Of a stretch of 64,000 nucleotides of DNA, positions 44,425-53,098 are shown in pieces (positions within the stretch are counted from its first letter, which is position 1; each line of letters begins with the position of its first letter). This stretch comes from Pararhizobium_B sp963760965 (GTDB lineage: Bacteria; Pseudomonadota; Alphaproteobacteria; Rhizobiales; Rhizobiaceae), in contig CAVXEW010000002.1 in the NCBI GenBank assembly GCA_963760965.1, forward strand, positions 372,001-436,000, read 5' to 3'. Below the pieces are notes generated by a model. That model saw only the letters and a program-made list of their open reading frames with translations, made no database searches and had not been told where the DNA came from. The position numbers and the translations under genes were made by a program.

Positions 44425-45219
44425 GCCTGCGACGACCGGAGCCGGGCTGGCATCGTCCGGTTCGACTGCGGCCCCTTGCCGCAACGAGGCGCCTGGGACC
44501 CACGCCAGGCGCCGATCGACGTGACCGCCCGCGGGCGGCGGCTCTACTGAGAAGGCCGGAGGAATGGCAATCCATCGCAGTCCGATAACCGGCTCCCCGA
44601 CCGCTCATGCGCGAATTGCCCGGAGCGGCATATGCCGATGGTTGCCTGATGCGGAGCCACGGCGCTGCACTCGTCGGGGATATGGCTCTTCCCCGGAGAA
44701 AAAGGAGCGCCGGGAAACGCAGATCGCCAGCCAATCTCGCTTGCGCGACGCAGAAGGTTTCTCACGGGGGACGTGTCGCGACACGGATTTCCGGGATTGC
44801 TTCCGTAGGCTACTTGGCAAGAGGATCGTTCCCCTGGGAAAATCTTGAAATTCATCGTAGTTCCCTGCTACTTTATATGGAAATACCGAGAACTTTCTTT
44901 CTCTCATGCTCCGTAAGAATGTTATAATTTTTTATATGCAATAATACATTCCGTCATTTTACAGGCAAAATATATTCTTTCTTATATTTCCATATACTTT
45001 ATGTATTAATTCCTATTTTGTGTTATGTCGTTTCCGTATTATATATGATCTATACAAATTATCTTGTCGATTTTAAATATCTCTAAATTCTCATTCAGAA
45101 TTCTCTCAAATAAATTGAAAGAGTTGGAAACATTTGTTGACATGCTGCATCGCAGCATGTCCCTGAAATCAGATAGCATCTGCCCTATAAAACAGATCAA
45201 CCTCATTGGAGACGCGCAG
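44425..45219. other. Long intergenic region with AT-rich promoter island before ugd
   Basis: About 795 bases without a supported gene. The first half (to about 44840) has normal GC; open frames on both strands have no family resemblance. The second half (about 44860-45130) is by far the most AT-rich stretch of the window, with many TATAT and TTATAT steps. It ends at a perfect 10-base inverted repeat (45139-45161) shortly before ugd. Confidence 0.7.
45139..45161. promoter_or_regulatory. Perfect 10-base inverted repeat upstream of ugd
   Basis: GACATGCTGC and GCAGCATGTC are exact reverse complements around ATC. The element is 58 bases before the ugd ATG. It may be an operator or, if transcribed, a leader hairpin; no T-run follows, so it is not a typical terminator. 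Confidence 0.55.
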
Positions 45220-46584
45220 ATGAATGTGACTGTGATCGGAACCGGATATGTCGGCCTCGTCAGTGGTGCCTGCCTCGCTGGCACGGGCATGAAAGTGACC
45301 TGCGTGGACAGCGCCTCGGAGAAGATCGCCCGGCTGAACGCTGGCGGTCTTCCGATCTACGAGCCGGGCCTGGAGGCCATCGTCGGGGAAAGCATGAAGG
45401 AGGGCAGGCTGCACTTCACGACGGACCTCGAGGAGGCGCTCAGGGAGGCCGAAGTGATCATGATCGCGGTCGGCACGCCGACCCGGAAGCTCGATGGCAA
45501 CGCCGACCTCAGATTCGTCCACGCCGCCGCCGAGCAGATCGGCAGGGCGCTCGACCACTATGCCGTCGTGGTGACGAAGTCGACCGTTCCGGCAGGGACC
45601 GGGTTCGAGGTCCGGCGAATCATCGCGGAGGCCAATCCGGGCCTGGAGTTCGACATCGCATCCAATCCCGAATTCCTGCGGGAGGGCAATGCCGTCTTCG
45701 ACTTCATGAACCCCGACCGTGTCGTTATCGGCACGCAGAGCGAGCGGGCTCGCGCGACGATGCAGGCGCTCTACCGTCCGTTCGGCGACAAGGGCGCCGA
45801 GCTTATCTTCACCGACGTCATCTCGTCCGAACTGATCAAGTACGCGGCGAACACGTTCCTCGCGACCAAGGTCAGCTTCATCAACGAGGTTGCAGACCTC
45901 TGCGAGAAGGTCGGAGGCAACATCGAGGACGTTTCGCGGGGAATGGGCAGCGATCATCGCATCGGCCATGCCTTCCTCAAGCCCGGGCCCGGCTACGGCG
46001 GCTCCTGCTTTCCCAAGGACACGCTCGCCATGGTCAATATAGGCGAGCGCGCGCTGAGCCCGGCGACCATCGTCGAGGCCGTGATCGCGGTCAACCGCTC
46101 TCGCACGCACCGCATGATGGCCAAGGTTACACAGGCGGCCGGCACCGATTTGCGAGGCCAAAGGATCGCCCTCCTCGGCCTGACCTTCAAGCCGGACACC
46201 GATGACGTGCGCGACAGCGTCGCACTTCTTCTCGCCGAGCTGCTGGTCCAGGCCGGCGCGCGGGTCGTCGCATACGATCCGGAAGGCATGCCCCAGGCAC
46301 GGCGGATGCTCGGCGAAGCGGTGACCTATGCCGACAGCGCGGAGGAGGCGCTCGATGATGCCGATCTCTGCGTGATCGCGACCGACTGGGAGGAGTTCAG
46401 GAACAGGCCGATCACCGAATACAAGCGCTTGCTGCGACACCCGATCATGGTCGACCTCAGAAACATGTTCTCGCTCAGCGACATGAAGAGCCATGGCTTT
46501 GCGTACCATTCGGTCGGACGTGCCGCAGTCGAGCAATATGCCGGTCACCTCGAACGATCCGTTCCGCTGCGCAGGGCCGTCTGA
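45220..46584 (+). CDS. ugd: UDP-glucose 6-dehydrogenase
   Basis: The protein has 454 residues. The NAD-binding GTGYVGLVSGACLAGTG is at the start. Other family motifs are VGTPTRKLDGNADL, SNPEFLREGNAVFDF, KYAANTFLATKVSFINE, and the catalytic-Cys motif GPGYGGSCFPKD near residue 260. It oxidises UDP-glucose to UDP-glucuronate with two NAD. The ATG at 45220 has GGAG eight bases before it. It is placed inside the exo locus where Sinorhizobium has exoI/exoH, so glucuronic acid is a likely part of the polymer. An unusually AT-rich region precedes it. Confidence 0.93.
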   Translation: MNVTVIGTGYVGLVSGACLAGTGMKVTCVDSASEKIARLNAGGLPIYEPGLEAIVGESMKEGRLHFTTDLEEALREAEVIMIAVGTPTRKLDGNADLRFVHAAAEQIGRALDHYAVVVTKSTVPAGTGFEVRRIIAEANPGLEFDIASNPEFLREGNAVFDFMNPDRVVIGTQSERARATMQALYRPFGDKGAELIFTDVISSELIKYAANTFLATKVSFINEVADLCEKVGGNIEDVSRGMGSDHRIGHAFLKPGPGYGGSCFPKDTLAMVNIGERALSPATIVEAVIAVNRSRTHRMMAKVTQAAGTDLRGQRIALLGLTFKPDTDDVRDSVALLLAELLVQAGARVVAYDPEGMPQARRMLGEAVTYADSAEEALDDADLCVIATDWEEFRNRPITEYKRLLRHPIMVDLRNMFSLSDMKSHGFAYHSVGRAAVEQYAGHLERSVPLRRAV

Positions 46585-46679
46585 CGGGTTCTCGCGAGGC
46601 CGAGGAGCGAGGCCCGCGAGCTGGAAGGGGTCGGGAACCACGAACTGAACTGAAATCGTCATCTATCCGGGGTACCGAA

Positions 46680-47036
46680 ATGGTTCGCTTTCTTGTTCGA
46701 AATCCCATCCGCGACCGCTGGAAGGACTATCTGCGGATGCAGAAGCTGACTGTCGTGCTCGGCACCATCGCCGAAGATGTCGCCAAGGAAAAGGCGGGGC
46801 TGCAGCGACGTTACGAGGCCGCCATGGCCGAGGCGGCCTTCTCTATGAACGCGCTGGAGGACCCCAACGCGGCGACCGCCAGCCCGGCCGCTGTTGACGG
46901 AATGTCCAGTTCGCTGGACCGCTATTCCCGCCGCATCTCCCAGCTCGACCAGCAGATCGCGTTCTTCGACGATGTCCAGGAGACCGTCCAGCGCTTCATG
47001 CAGGAGAGCGAAATCGACACGGCGGCCCAGGGCTGA
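46680..47036 (+). CDS. Hypothetical coiled-coil protein in exo locus
   Basis: I do not recognise the family. The 118-residue protein starts MVRFLVRNPIRDRWKDYLR and is almost wholly helical, with two coiled-coil-like parts (IAEDVAKEKAGLQRRYEAAM and SRRISQLDQQIAFFDDVQET) joined by a loop rich in Ala, Asn and Pro. There is no signal peptide or membrane segment. It lies 95 bases after ugd and 39 before exoK, where exoH (succinyltransferase) would stand in Sinorhizobium. It is not an acyltransferase. Confidence 0.65.
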   Translation: MVRFLVRNPIRDRWKDYLRMQKLTVVLGTIAEDVAKEKAGLQRRYEAAMAEAAFSMNALEDPNAATASPAAVDGMSSSLDRYSRRISQLDQQIAFFDDVQETVQRFMQESEIDTAAQG

Positions 47037-47075
47037 GGACCGCGCCCGACCTCACCTGTCCACGAGGAGCGAAGA

Positions 47076-47867
47076 GTGAAAACCACCATTCATGTCATGG
47101 CAGCGGCGCTGCTTCTTTCTTCGGCCACGGTCGCCTCGGCGGCGAGCGGGTCCGCAAGCGGCAAGTCCTTCGTGGACGATTTCAAGAAGCTCGACAGCGG
47201 GCGCTGGTACGTCTCCGACGGCTGGTCGAACGGGGCCTTCCAGAACTGCACATGGTCGAAGAAGAACGTGTCGGTCCAGGACGGCACGCTCGACCTGACC
47301 TTCGAGAAGCGCAAGGCAGGAAAGCGCAAGCATGCCTGCGCGGAAATCCAGACGCGCGCGCGTTTCGGGTATGGAACCTACGAAATCCGCATGAAGTCGG
47401 TCGGCGGATCCGGATTCGATTCGGCCTTCTTTACCTACATCGGGGAGACCGACAAGCAGCCGCATGACGAGATCGACTTCGAAGTGCTGGGCAAGGACAC
47501 GTCGAGGGTCCAGCTCAACCAGTATGTCGCCGGCAAGGGCGGACACGAGAAGCTCGTTGCCGTGCCCGGCGGAGCCGACACGGGTTTTCACGACTACGCC
47601 TTCGTATGGGAGCCGGACCGCATCCGCTACTACGTGGACGGCAAGCTCGTGCATACCGTGACGGACAAGAGCGCCATTCCCTCGCATCCGCAGAAGATCT
47701 TCGCCAGCGTCTGGGCGAGCGGGAAATTCACCTCCTGGCTCGGCGCCTTCCAGGAGCCGGGTAGCCCGGTGACGATGCAGGTCAAACGGATCGCATTCAC
47801 CGCGCCCGGCCAGAAATGCCAGTTCAAGGGGTCGGTGGCCTGCACGCTTTCCCCGGCCTCGCAATAG
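47076..47867 (+). CDS. exoK: Family 16 glycoside hydrolase ExoK (endo-beta-1,3-1,4-glycanase)
   Basis: The protein has 263 residues with a Sec signal peptide (AAALLLSSATVASAASG) and a GH16 domain. The catalytic motif is DEIDFEVLG near residue 130, with both acidic residues present. The GYGTYEIRMKSVGGSGFDSA entry and FVWEPDRIRYYVDGKLVHT are typical of the family. In Sinorhizobium ExoK cleaves nascent succinoglycan to shorter chains outside the cell. The GTG start follows GAGGAG at seven bases. Its retention suggests the polymer still has the beta-glucan backbone that ExoK recognises. Confidence 0.9.
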   Translation: MKTTIHVMAAALLLSSATVASAASGSASGKSFVDDFKKLDSGRWYVSDGWSNGAFQNCTWSKKNVSVQDGTLDLTFEKRKAGKRKHACAEIQTRARFGYGTYEIRMKSVGGSGFDSAFFTYIGETDKQPHDEIDFEVLGKDTSRVQLNQYVAGKGGHEKLVAVPGGADTGFHDYAFVWEPDRIRYYVDGKLVHTVTDKSAIPSHPQKIFASVWASGKFTSWLGAFQEPGSPVTMQVKRIAFTAPGQKCQFKGSVACTLSPASQ

Positions 47868-47875
47868 GGCAACCG

Positions 47876-49051
47876 ATGGCGGACGATATGCTGCGCATCC
47901 TCTACCTCGTGCACGATCTCAACGATCCAAGCGTACGGCGCCGGGTTCTTATGCTCGCCGCCGGTGGCGCCGAGGTCGTGCTGGCCGGTTTCAGCCGTCG
48001 GGCGAACCCTCTTGCCGGCACCGAGGCGTTCGCGCCGATTGACCTCGGCCGCACCCACGACGGTCGTTTCCTCCATCGCGTCGGGTCGGTCGGTCGTGCG
48101 GCTCTCGTACTGTCGCGACGGCTCGGCGGAATTCGCCGGCCCGACATCATCATCGGCCGCAACCTCGAGATGCTGGCGCTCGCCCACAGGGCAAGGGGCC
48201 TCCTGGGACGCGGAATTCCCGTCGTCTACGAGTGCCTCGACATCCACAGGCTGCTGCTGCGCGAAGACGTCGCCGGCCAGGCCCTGCGGGCAGTCGAACG
48301 CCGCCTCGCCCGAAAGTCCTCGATGCTCGTCACGAGCTCGCCGGCATTCGTCCGCAACTATTTCGACCGCTTCCAGCAAGCGGACCTCCCGCTGGTGCTG
48401 CTGGAAAACAAGGTTCTGGAACTCGATGGCCACCGCAAGGAGCCGTCGGCCGTCACGCCTGTGCCGGCGGCCGGCGAGCCGTGGCGCATCGGCTGGTTCG
48501 GCGCGTTGCGCTGCCGGAAGTCGCTGAAGCTCCTTTCTCGTCTTGCGCGCGACATGGAGGGACGAGTCGAGATCGTTCTTCGGGGCCGGCCGGCATTCGA
48601 CCAGTTCGGAGACTTCGGCAGGGAGATCGCCGAAGCGCCGCACGTGACCTTCGAGGGACCCTACCGAAATCCGGAGGACCTGCCGCGGATCTACGGCGAG
48701 GTTCATTTCTCCTGGCTGCCGGACTTCTTCGAGGAAGGCATGAATTCCAGCTGGCTGCTGCCGAACCGGCTCTACGAGGGATGCCGCCACGCAACCGTGC
48801 CGCTCGCCATGGCAGGCACCGAGACCGCCAGGTTCCTGCGGCAAAAGGGCCTCGGCTTCACGCTGCCGGAGCCGAGCAGCGAGGCGCTCGCACAGCTTGC
48901 CGGCAATTGCATGGACGCCGATCGCTACATCGAGGCCGCAGAACGCGTTGCAAGGCAGGATGTTTCGGCGTGGAGCGCCGGCCCGGCCGACTGCGCCGGT
49001 CTCGTGAACCGGCTGCGCTCCATATCGGGCGCTGCCCCTCTGGCCGCATGA
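47876..49051 (+). CDS. exoL: Glycosyltransferase ExoL (succinoglycan backbone)
   Basis: The protein has 391 residues. It begins LRILYLVHDLNDPSVRRRVL and contains IIIGRNLEMLALAHRA, YECLDIHRLLLR, WRIGWFGALRCRKSL and VHFSWLPDFFEEGMNSSWLL, a pattern I associate with ExoL. ExoL adds the third sugar (beta-1,4-glucose) in succinoglycan synthesis. It starts eight bases after exoK and ends one base before exoA. The order exoK-L-A-M-O-N-P is the same as in Sinorhizobium. It has no membrane helix. Confidence 0.85.
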   Translation: MADDMLRILYLVHDLNDPSVRRRVLMLAAGGAEVVLAGFSRRANPLAGTEAFAPIDLGRTHDGRFLHRVGSVGRAALVLSRRLGGIRRPDIIIGRNLEMLALAHRARGLLGRGIPVVYECLDIHRLLLREDVAGQALRAVERRLARKSSMLVTSSPAFVRNYFDRFQQADLPLVLLENKVLELDGHRKEPSAVTPVPAAGEPWRIGWFGALRCRKSLKLLSRLARDMEGRVEIVLRGRPAFDQFGDFGREIAEAPHVTFEGPYRNPEDLPRIYGEVHFSWLPDFFEEGMNSSWLLPNRLYEGCRHATVPLAMAGTETARFLRQKGLGFTLPEPSSEALAQLAGNCMDADRYIEAAERVARQDVSAWSAGPADCAGLVNRLRSISGAAPLAA

Positions 49052-49052
49052 G

Positions 49053-50090
49053 ATGTTCGCAATGACCCGATCCGAGCAGCAGGAAGCCATGAAGAACGGC
49101 GTTGGAGACCGCCCGCGCGGGCTGATCGTCGTGCCTTGCCTCGACGAGGAGGCGCATGTCGGTGCGCTCATCGATGCGTTCTCCGGGCAGGCGCGACAAC
49201 TCGACGCCCGCATCGTCGTCGCCGATGGCGGCAGCCGCGACCGCACGCGCGAGATCGTCGCGGAACGAGCGGCCGGTGGCGCTCCCGTCACCCTGATCGA
49301 CAACGGCAAGCGGATCCAGAGCGCGGCGGTCAACACGGCCGTGGCCCAGTTCGGTGACGATGCCCGATACCTGATCCGTATCGACGCGCACGCCCTGTAT
49401 CCCGACGACTACTGCCGGCGGCTGGTCGACGAAGCGGAGCACACGGGGGCGGATTCGGTCGTCGTGGCGATGAAGACTCTTGGCCGTGGCCCCTTCCAGC
49501 GGGCGGCGGCTGCCGCGCAGAACTCCAGGCTCGGAAACGGCGGCTCCAAGCACCGACAGGGCGCTGCCGGGTGCTGGGTCGACCACGGCCACCATGCGCT
49601 GATGCGCATCGAGGCTTTCAGGTCGGTCGGCGGCTACGACGAGACGTTCAGCCACAACGAGGACGCCGAGCTGGACTTCCGCCTGCGCCGGGCAGGTTGC
49701 CGCATCTGGCTCACGGACCGGACGGTCATGAGCTATTTCCCGCGCGACACAGCGGCCGGGCTGTTCCGCCAGTACATCGCCTATGGTCGCGGAAGGGCGC
49801 GCAACGTCCTGAAGCACCGCATCACGCCTAGACTTCGCCAGCTGCTGCCGCTTGCAATCGCGCCGGTGCTCGCCGGCGCCACGCTCGCCGTCTTCAACTG
49901 GATGGCCGTGGTGCCGGCCCTGCTCTGGGCGCTGATCTGCATCGGCTACGGCGCTTCGGTCGCGATCCATGAACGCAAGGCTTACGGGGCGCTGATCGGC
50001 ATTTGCGCGATGATCATGCATTTCGCCTGGTCTCTCGGCTTCTGGCTGCAACTCCTTGCCGGGCGCAGGCGGAATGGGGGTACAGCTTGA
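49053..50090 (+). CDS. exoA: Family 2 glycosyltransferase ExoA (succinoglycan backbone)
   Basis: The protein is about 345 residues. It has a GT2 domain (GLIVVPCLDEEAHVGALIDA, IVVADGGSRDRT, LIRIDAHALYPDDY) with the acceptor motif SHNEDAELDFRLRRAG. C-terminal membrane helices follow (LLPLAIAPVLAGATLAVF and neighbours). ExoA adds the first glucose (beta-1,3) to lipid-linked galactose. The exact start is unclear: ATG at 49053, 49062 or 49089 are all in frame and none has an ideal ribosome site. It is one base downstream of exoL. Confidence 0.88.
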   Translation: MFAMTRSEQQEAMKNGVGDRPRGLIVVPCLDEEAHVGALIDAFSGQARQLDARIVVADGGSRDRTREIVAERAAGGAPVTLIDNGKRIQSAAVNTAVAQFGDDARYLIRIDAHALYPDDYCRRLVDEAEHTGADSVVVAMKTLGRGPFQRAAAAAQNSRLGNGGSKHRQGAAGCWVDHGHHALMRIEAFRSVGGYDETFSHNEDAELDFRLRRAGCRIWLTDRTVMSYFPRDTAAGLFRQYIAYGRGRARNVLKHRITPRLRQLLPLAIAPVLAGATLAVFNWMAVVPALLWALICIGYGASVAIHERKAYGALIGICAMIMHFAWSLGFWLQLLAGRRRNGGTA

Positions 50091-51028
50091 CACAGGCCTC
50101 TCCTTCCGCTGCCGGGCCGTCGATCGACGTCGCCGTCTGCACCTTCCGACGACCCGAACTCAGGCAAGTGCTTGCCTCTCTCGCCGAACTCGTGGTGCCG
50201 GCATCGACCTCGGTGCGCATCATCGTGGCCGACAACGACATCGAGCCGAGCGGGAAAAGTGTCGTCACGGCGGCTGCCGAGACGATGCCGTTCCCTGTCG
50301 AATACCTGCACTGCCCGGCGGCCAATATTTCCCTGGCGCGCAACGCCTGCCTCGATGCCTGCGCGGCCGATTTCCTGGCATTCATAGACGATGACGAGAC
50401 GGCGACGCGCGACTGGCTTCGCGAACTCGTCGCGACTGCCGAGGCGTCGGACGCCGACGTGGTGCTCGGTCCGGTTCGCGCGCTCTATGGCGGGACAGCC
50501 CCGGAATGGATGCGCCGGGGCGACTTTCATTCCACCCGGCCGGTCACGGTAAATGGCGAGATCGGCACGGGCTATACCTGCAACGCGCTTCTGCGCACAG
50601 GGGCCCCGAGCCTGCGCGGTCGCCGGTTCAATCTTGCCCTCGGCAAGACGGGTGGAGAGGACACGGAGTTCTTCACCCATGCCCATCGTGCCGGCGCACG
50701 CATCTCCTTTTCCCCGGACGCATGGGTGGAGGAACCGGTGCCCGCCGGGCGGCTCCGCCTCACTTGGCTCGCGAAACGTCGCTTTCGCTCGGGCCAGACC
50801 CACGGCCGGCTGCTCAGGGAACGCAACGGGCCTTTGGGTGCCGTGCGGAACGTCGCCCTGGCACTCGCCAAGACAGGTTTCTGCGCGGGAATGGCGACGC
50901 TTCTCGCCTTCTCCCGGCGACGCTGCGTCGCCTACGGGCTGCGCGCGATCATGCATGCCGGTGCGGCCGGCGGCATCCTCGGCCTTAGCGAAATCCGCCA
51001 GTACGGCGCGGTCGGAGTTCAGACCTGA
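50087..51028 (+). CDS. exoM: Family 2 glycosyltransferase ExoM (succinoglycan backbone)
   Basis: The protein has 313 residues. Motifs are SIDVAVCTFRRPELRQVLAS, RIIVADNDIEPSGK, ISLARNACLDAC and the metal-binding AFIDDDETATRDWL. It continues with GYTCNALLRTGAP and GKTGGEDTEFF. ExoM adds the fourth sugar (beta-1,4-glucose). The TTG at 50087 overlaps the exoA stop (TTGA) and has GGAATGGGGG before it. Its TGA overlaps the exoO ATG by one base. A hydrophobic C-terminal part may touch the membrane. Confidence 0.87.
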   Translation: MTQASPSAAGPSIDVAVCTFRRPELRQVLASLAELVVPASTSVRIIVADNDIEPSGKSVVTAAAETMPFPVEYLHCPAANISLARNACLDACAADFLAFIDDDETATRDWLRELVATAEASDADVVLGPVRALYGGTAPEWMRRGDFHSTRPVTVNGEIGTGYTCNALLRTGAPSLRGRRFNLALGKTGGEDTEFFTHAHRAGARISFSPDAWVEEPVPAGRLRLTWLAKRRFRSGQTHGRLLRERNGPLGAVRNVALALAKTGFCAGMATLLAFSRRRCVAYGLRAIMHAGAAGGILGLSEIRQYGAVGVQT

Positions 51029-51981
51029 TGGCATCCCGCATCGACGTGACCTTCATCATCGCGGCCTACAACGCCGAGACGTCCCTTCCCAACGCGATCG
51101 CAAGCGCGCTGGGCCAGGAAGGTGCGCGTGTAGAGGTCGTGGTAGCCGACGACCGATCGAGCGACCGCACGGCCGACGCGGCAAGGGATTTCGCGGATGC
51201 GGGCGTCCGCGTCGTCGAACTGCCGTGCAACGGCGGGCCGGCCGCGGCGCGAAACGCCGCGCTCGCTGAGGCTTCCGGCCAATGGATTGCGGTTCTCGAT
51301 GCCGACGACGCCGTGCATCCCGACCGCCTGCAACGGATGATAGCACGCGCGGAGCGGGCCGGCGCCGATATCGTGGTGGACAACCTCGAGGTAAAGACCG
51401 CCGACGGTGTTTCGCGGCCGATGTTCCCGCGCGACGAATTGCAGCGGATCGGCGAGATGGACCTCGAAACGTTCATCCTGTCCAACAGGCTGTTCAGGTC
51501 GAAGCACAATTTCGGCTACATGAAGCCGGTGTTCAGCAATGCCTTCATACGCTCGAAGGACCTGCGCTATGACGAGACGCTACGGATCGGCGAAGACTTC
51601 GTCTTTCTCGCTTCCGCACTGGCACAGGGCGCACGCTGCGCGATCGACCCGGCGGCCGGCTACGTCTACCGGGTCAGCCCGGGCTCGATTTCGGCGGTGC
51701 TCGAAGGGAGCCACATAGAGGCCATGCAGCGGGCCGACGCCGCCTTCCTGCGCGAGCACGAGCTCGACGAAAGGATGCGCGCGGCAATGCGGAAACGCGA
51801 CCGCAGCCTGGCTGAGGCCGCCTCGTATCTGGCGCTGGTCGACCACATCAAGAACCGTGCCGCCCTGCGTGCAGTCGCGACGGCAATGACGGATCCCCGC
51901 GCGCTCCGCCTTCTCGGAATGCCGATCGGCGCGCGGCTGCGGCGGTTCGCGGAACGACTCCCCCATCCGAGGGTTGTCTGA
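51028..51981 (+). CDS. exoO: Family 2 glycosyltransferase ExoO (succinoglycan side chain)
   Basis: The protein has 317 residues. GT2 motifs are VTFIIAAYNAETSLPNAIAS, VVVADDRSSDRT, NGGPAAARNAAL and AVLDADDAVHPDR. FGYMKPVFSNAFIRSKDLRY with RIGEDFVFLASAL resembles the ExoU-like protein in this window. ExoO adds the fifth sugar (beta-1,6-glucose), starting the side chain. It is coupled to exoM by TGATG overlap and followed after 69 bases by exoN. Confidence 0.87.
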   Translation: MASRIDVTFIIAAYNAETSLPNAIASALGQEGARVEVVVADDRSSDRTADAARDFADAGVRVVELPCNGGPAAARNAALAEASGQWIAVLDADDAVHPDRLQRMIARAERAGADIVVDNLEVKTADGVSRPMFPRDELQRIGEMDLETFILSNRLFRSKHNFGYMKPVFSNAFIRSKDLRYDETLRIGEDFVFLASALAQGARCAIDPAAGYVYRVSPGSISAVLEGSHIEAMQRADAAFLREHELDERMRAAMRKRDRSLAEAASYLALVDHIKNRAALRAVATAMTDPRALRLLGMPIGARLRRFAERLPHPRVV

Positions 51982-52050
51982 GGCAACAACCAGAATTTCC
52001 GAGGAAGCCGACAAGGGCAAACGGGGCATTCAGAGCAAAGGAAGCCATTC

Positions 52051-52947
52051 ATGAAGCAAGTAAAGAAGGCAGTCATTCCCGTCGCCGGCCTCGGCACGCG
52101 ATTTCTCCCGGCGACCAAGTCGATGCCGAAGGAGATGCTGCCGATCGTGGATCGGCCCGTCATCCACTACGCGGTGGAGGAGGCGATGGAGGCCGGCATC
52201 GAGCAGATCGTCTTCGTGACCGGACGCAACAAGAGCGCCATCGAGGACTATTTCGACATGCAGCCCGAGCTCGTCGAGGCGCTGGCGGCGGCGGGCAAGA
52301 CCGAGCAGGTCGAGACCCTGCAAAGGCTGCTGCCCAAAGCCGGCAACATCAGCTACACGCGCCAGCAGTCGCCGGACGGGCTGGGCCACGCGGTCTGGTG
52401 CGCGCGCGGCATCGTCGGCGACGAGCCGTTCGCGGTCCTGCTGCCGGACATGGTCTCCTACGGCAAGCGAGGCTGCCTCGCCGGCGTCAAGGAACTTCAC
52501 GACAGGACCGGCGGCAACGTCGTCGCGGTCGAGCAGTGCGATCCGTCGGAGACGCAGAAATACGGCATCGTCGGGAAGGGCGAGGAGCTAGACGGCGGCT
52601 TCGGCATCACCTCGATGGTCGAGAAGCCGAAGCCGGATGCGGCACCATCGAACTACTACATCTCGGGCCGCTACATCCTGCAACCGGAGATATTCGGGCT
52701 TCTCGAACGGCAGGAGCGGGGAGCAGGCAACGAGGTCCAGCTGACCGACGCGATGAAGCGGCTTTCCGAGATCCAGCCGTTCCACGCCCACCCTTATGCC
52801 GGGCGGACTTTCGACTGCGGCTCCAAGCAGGGTTTCATCGAGGCGACGGTGGCATTCGCACTGGCACGCGGCGACATCCGCGACAGCGTCCTTGCACCGC
52901 TGAAGCAACTCCTGGCCGCGCACGAGGGGGAACGCAAGGCGGCCTGA
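52051..52947 (+). CDS. exoN: UTP-glucose-1-phosphate uridylyltransferase ExoN (GalU family)
   Basis: The protein has 298 residues. It starts KKAVIPVAGLGTRFLPATKS, the nucleotide-binding start of GalU, followed by PKEMLPIVDRPVIHYAVEEA, FVTGRNKSAIEDYFD and FAVLLPDM. It makes UDP-glucose, which feeds the glucosyltransferases, epimerisation to UDP-galactose and, here, the dehydrogenase in this locus. It is intact and of normal length. A strong inverted repeat separates it from exoP. Confidence 0.92.
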   Translation: MKQVKKAVIPVAGLGTRFLPATKSMPKEMLPIVDRPVIHYAVEEAMEAGIEQIVFVTGRNKSAIEDYFDMQPELVEALAAAGKTEQVETLQRLLPKAGNISYTRQQSPDGLGHAVWCARGIVGDEPFAVLLPDMVSYGKRGCLAGVKELHDRTGGNVVAVEQCDPSETQKYGIVGKGEELDGGFGITSMVEKPKPDAAPSNYYISGRYILQPEIFGLLERQERGAGNEVQLTDAMKRLSEIQPFHAHPYAGRTFDCGSKQGFIEATVAFALARGDIRDSVLAPLKQLLAAHEGERKAA

Positions 52948-52975
52948 TCGCGCGGAAGGGCGGGGAGGTCCGTCC

Positions 52976-53016
52976 GGGAGCCCGGACGCAGCGACAGCGG
53001 CTGCGTCCGGGCTCCC
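52976..53016 (+). promoter_or_regulatory. Perfect 16-base stem-loop between exoN and exoP
   Basis: GGGAGCCCGGACGCAG and CTGCGTCCGGGCTCCC are exact reverse complements with the loop CGACAGCGG. It begins 29 bases after the exoN stop and ends 83 before exoP. No T-run follows, so it may be a Rho-type or attenuating hairpin or an mRNA-stability element that sets the ExoN:ExoP ratio. Confidence 0.65.
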
Positions 53017-53098
53017 GCACCGGCGCAGTCGCGCCGGCGGCAGAGCCCTTGAGGAGGACCGCACCGGACGACTGCGAGAAACAGAACCTGGAAGCAAG

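Noticed and set aside
44544..44927. Small genes in the flippase-ugd gap
   Set aside because: Several short frames on both strands overlap each other, and none has a ribosome site or recognisable protein.
45169..46662. Open frame of 497 codons opposite ugd
   Set aside because: Complete UDP-glucose dehydrogenase motifs on the plus strand; the other strand gives a charged antisense product.
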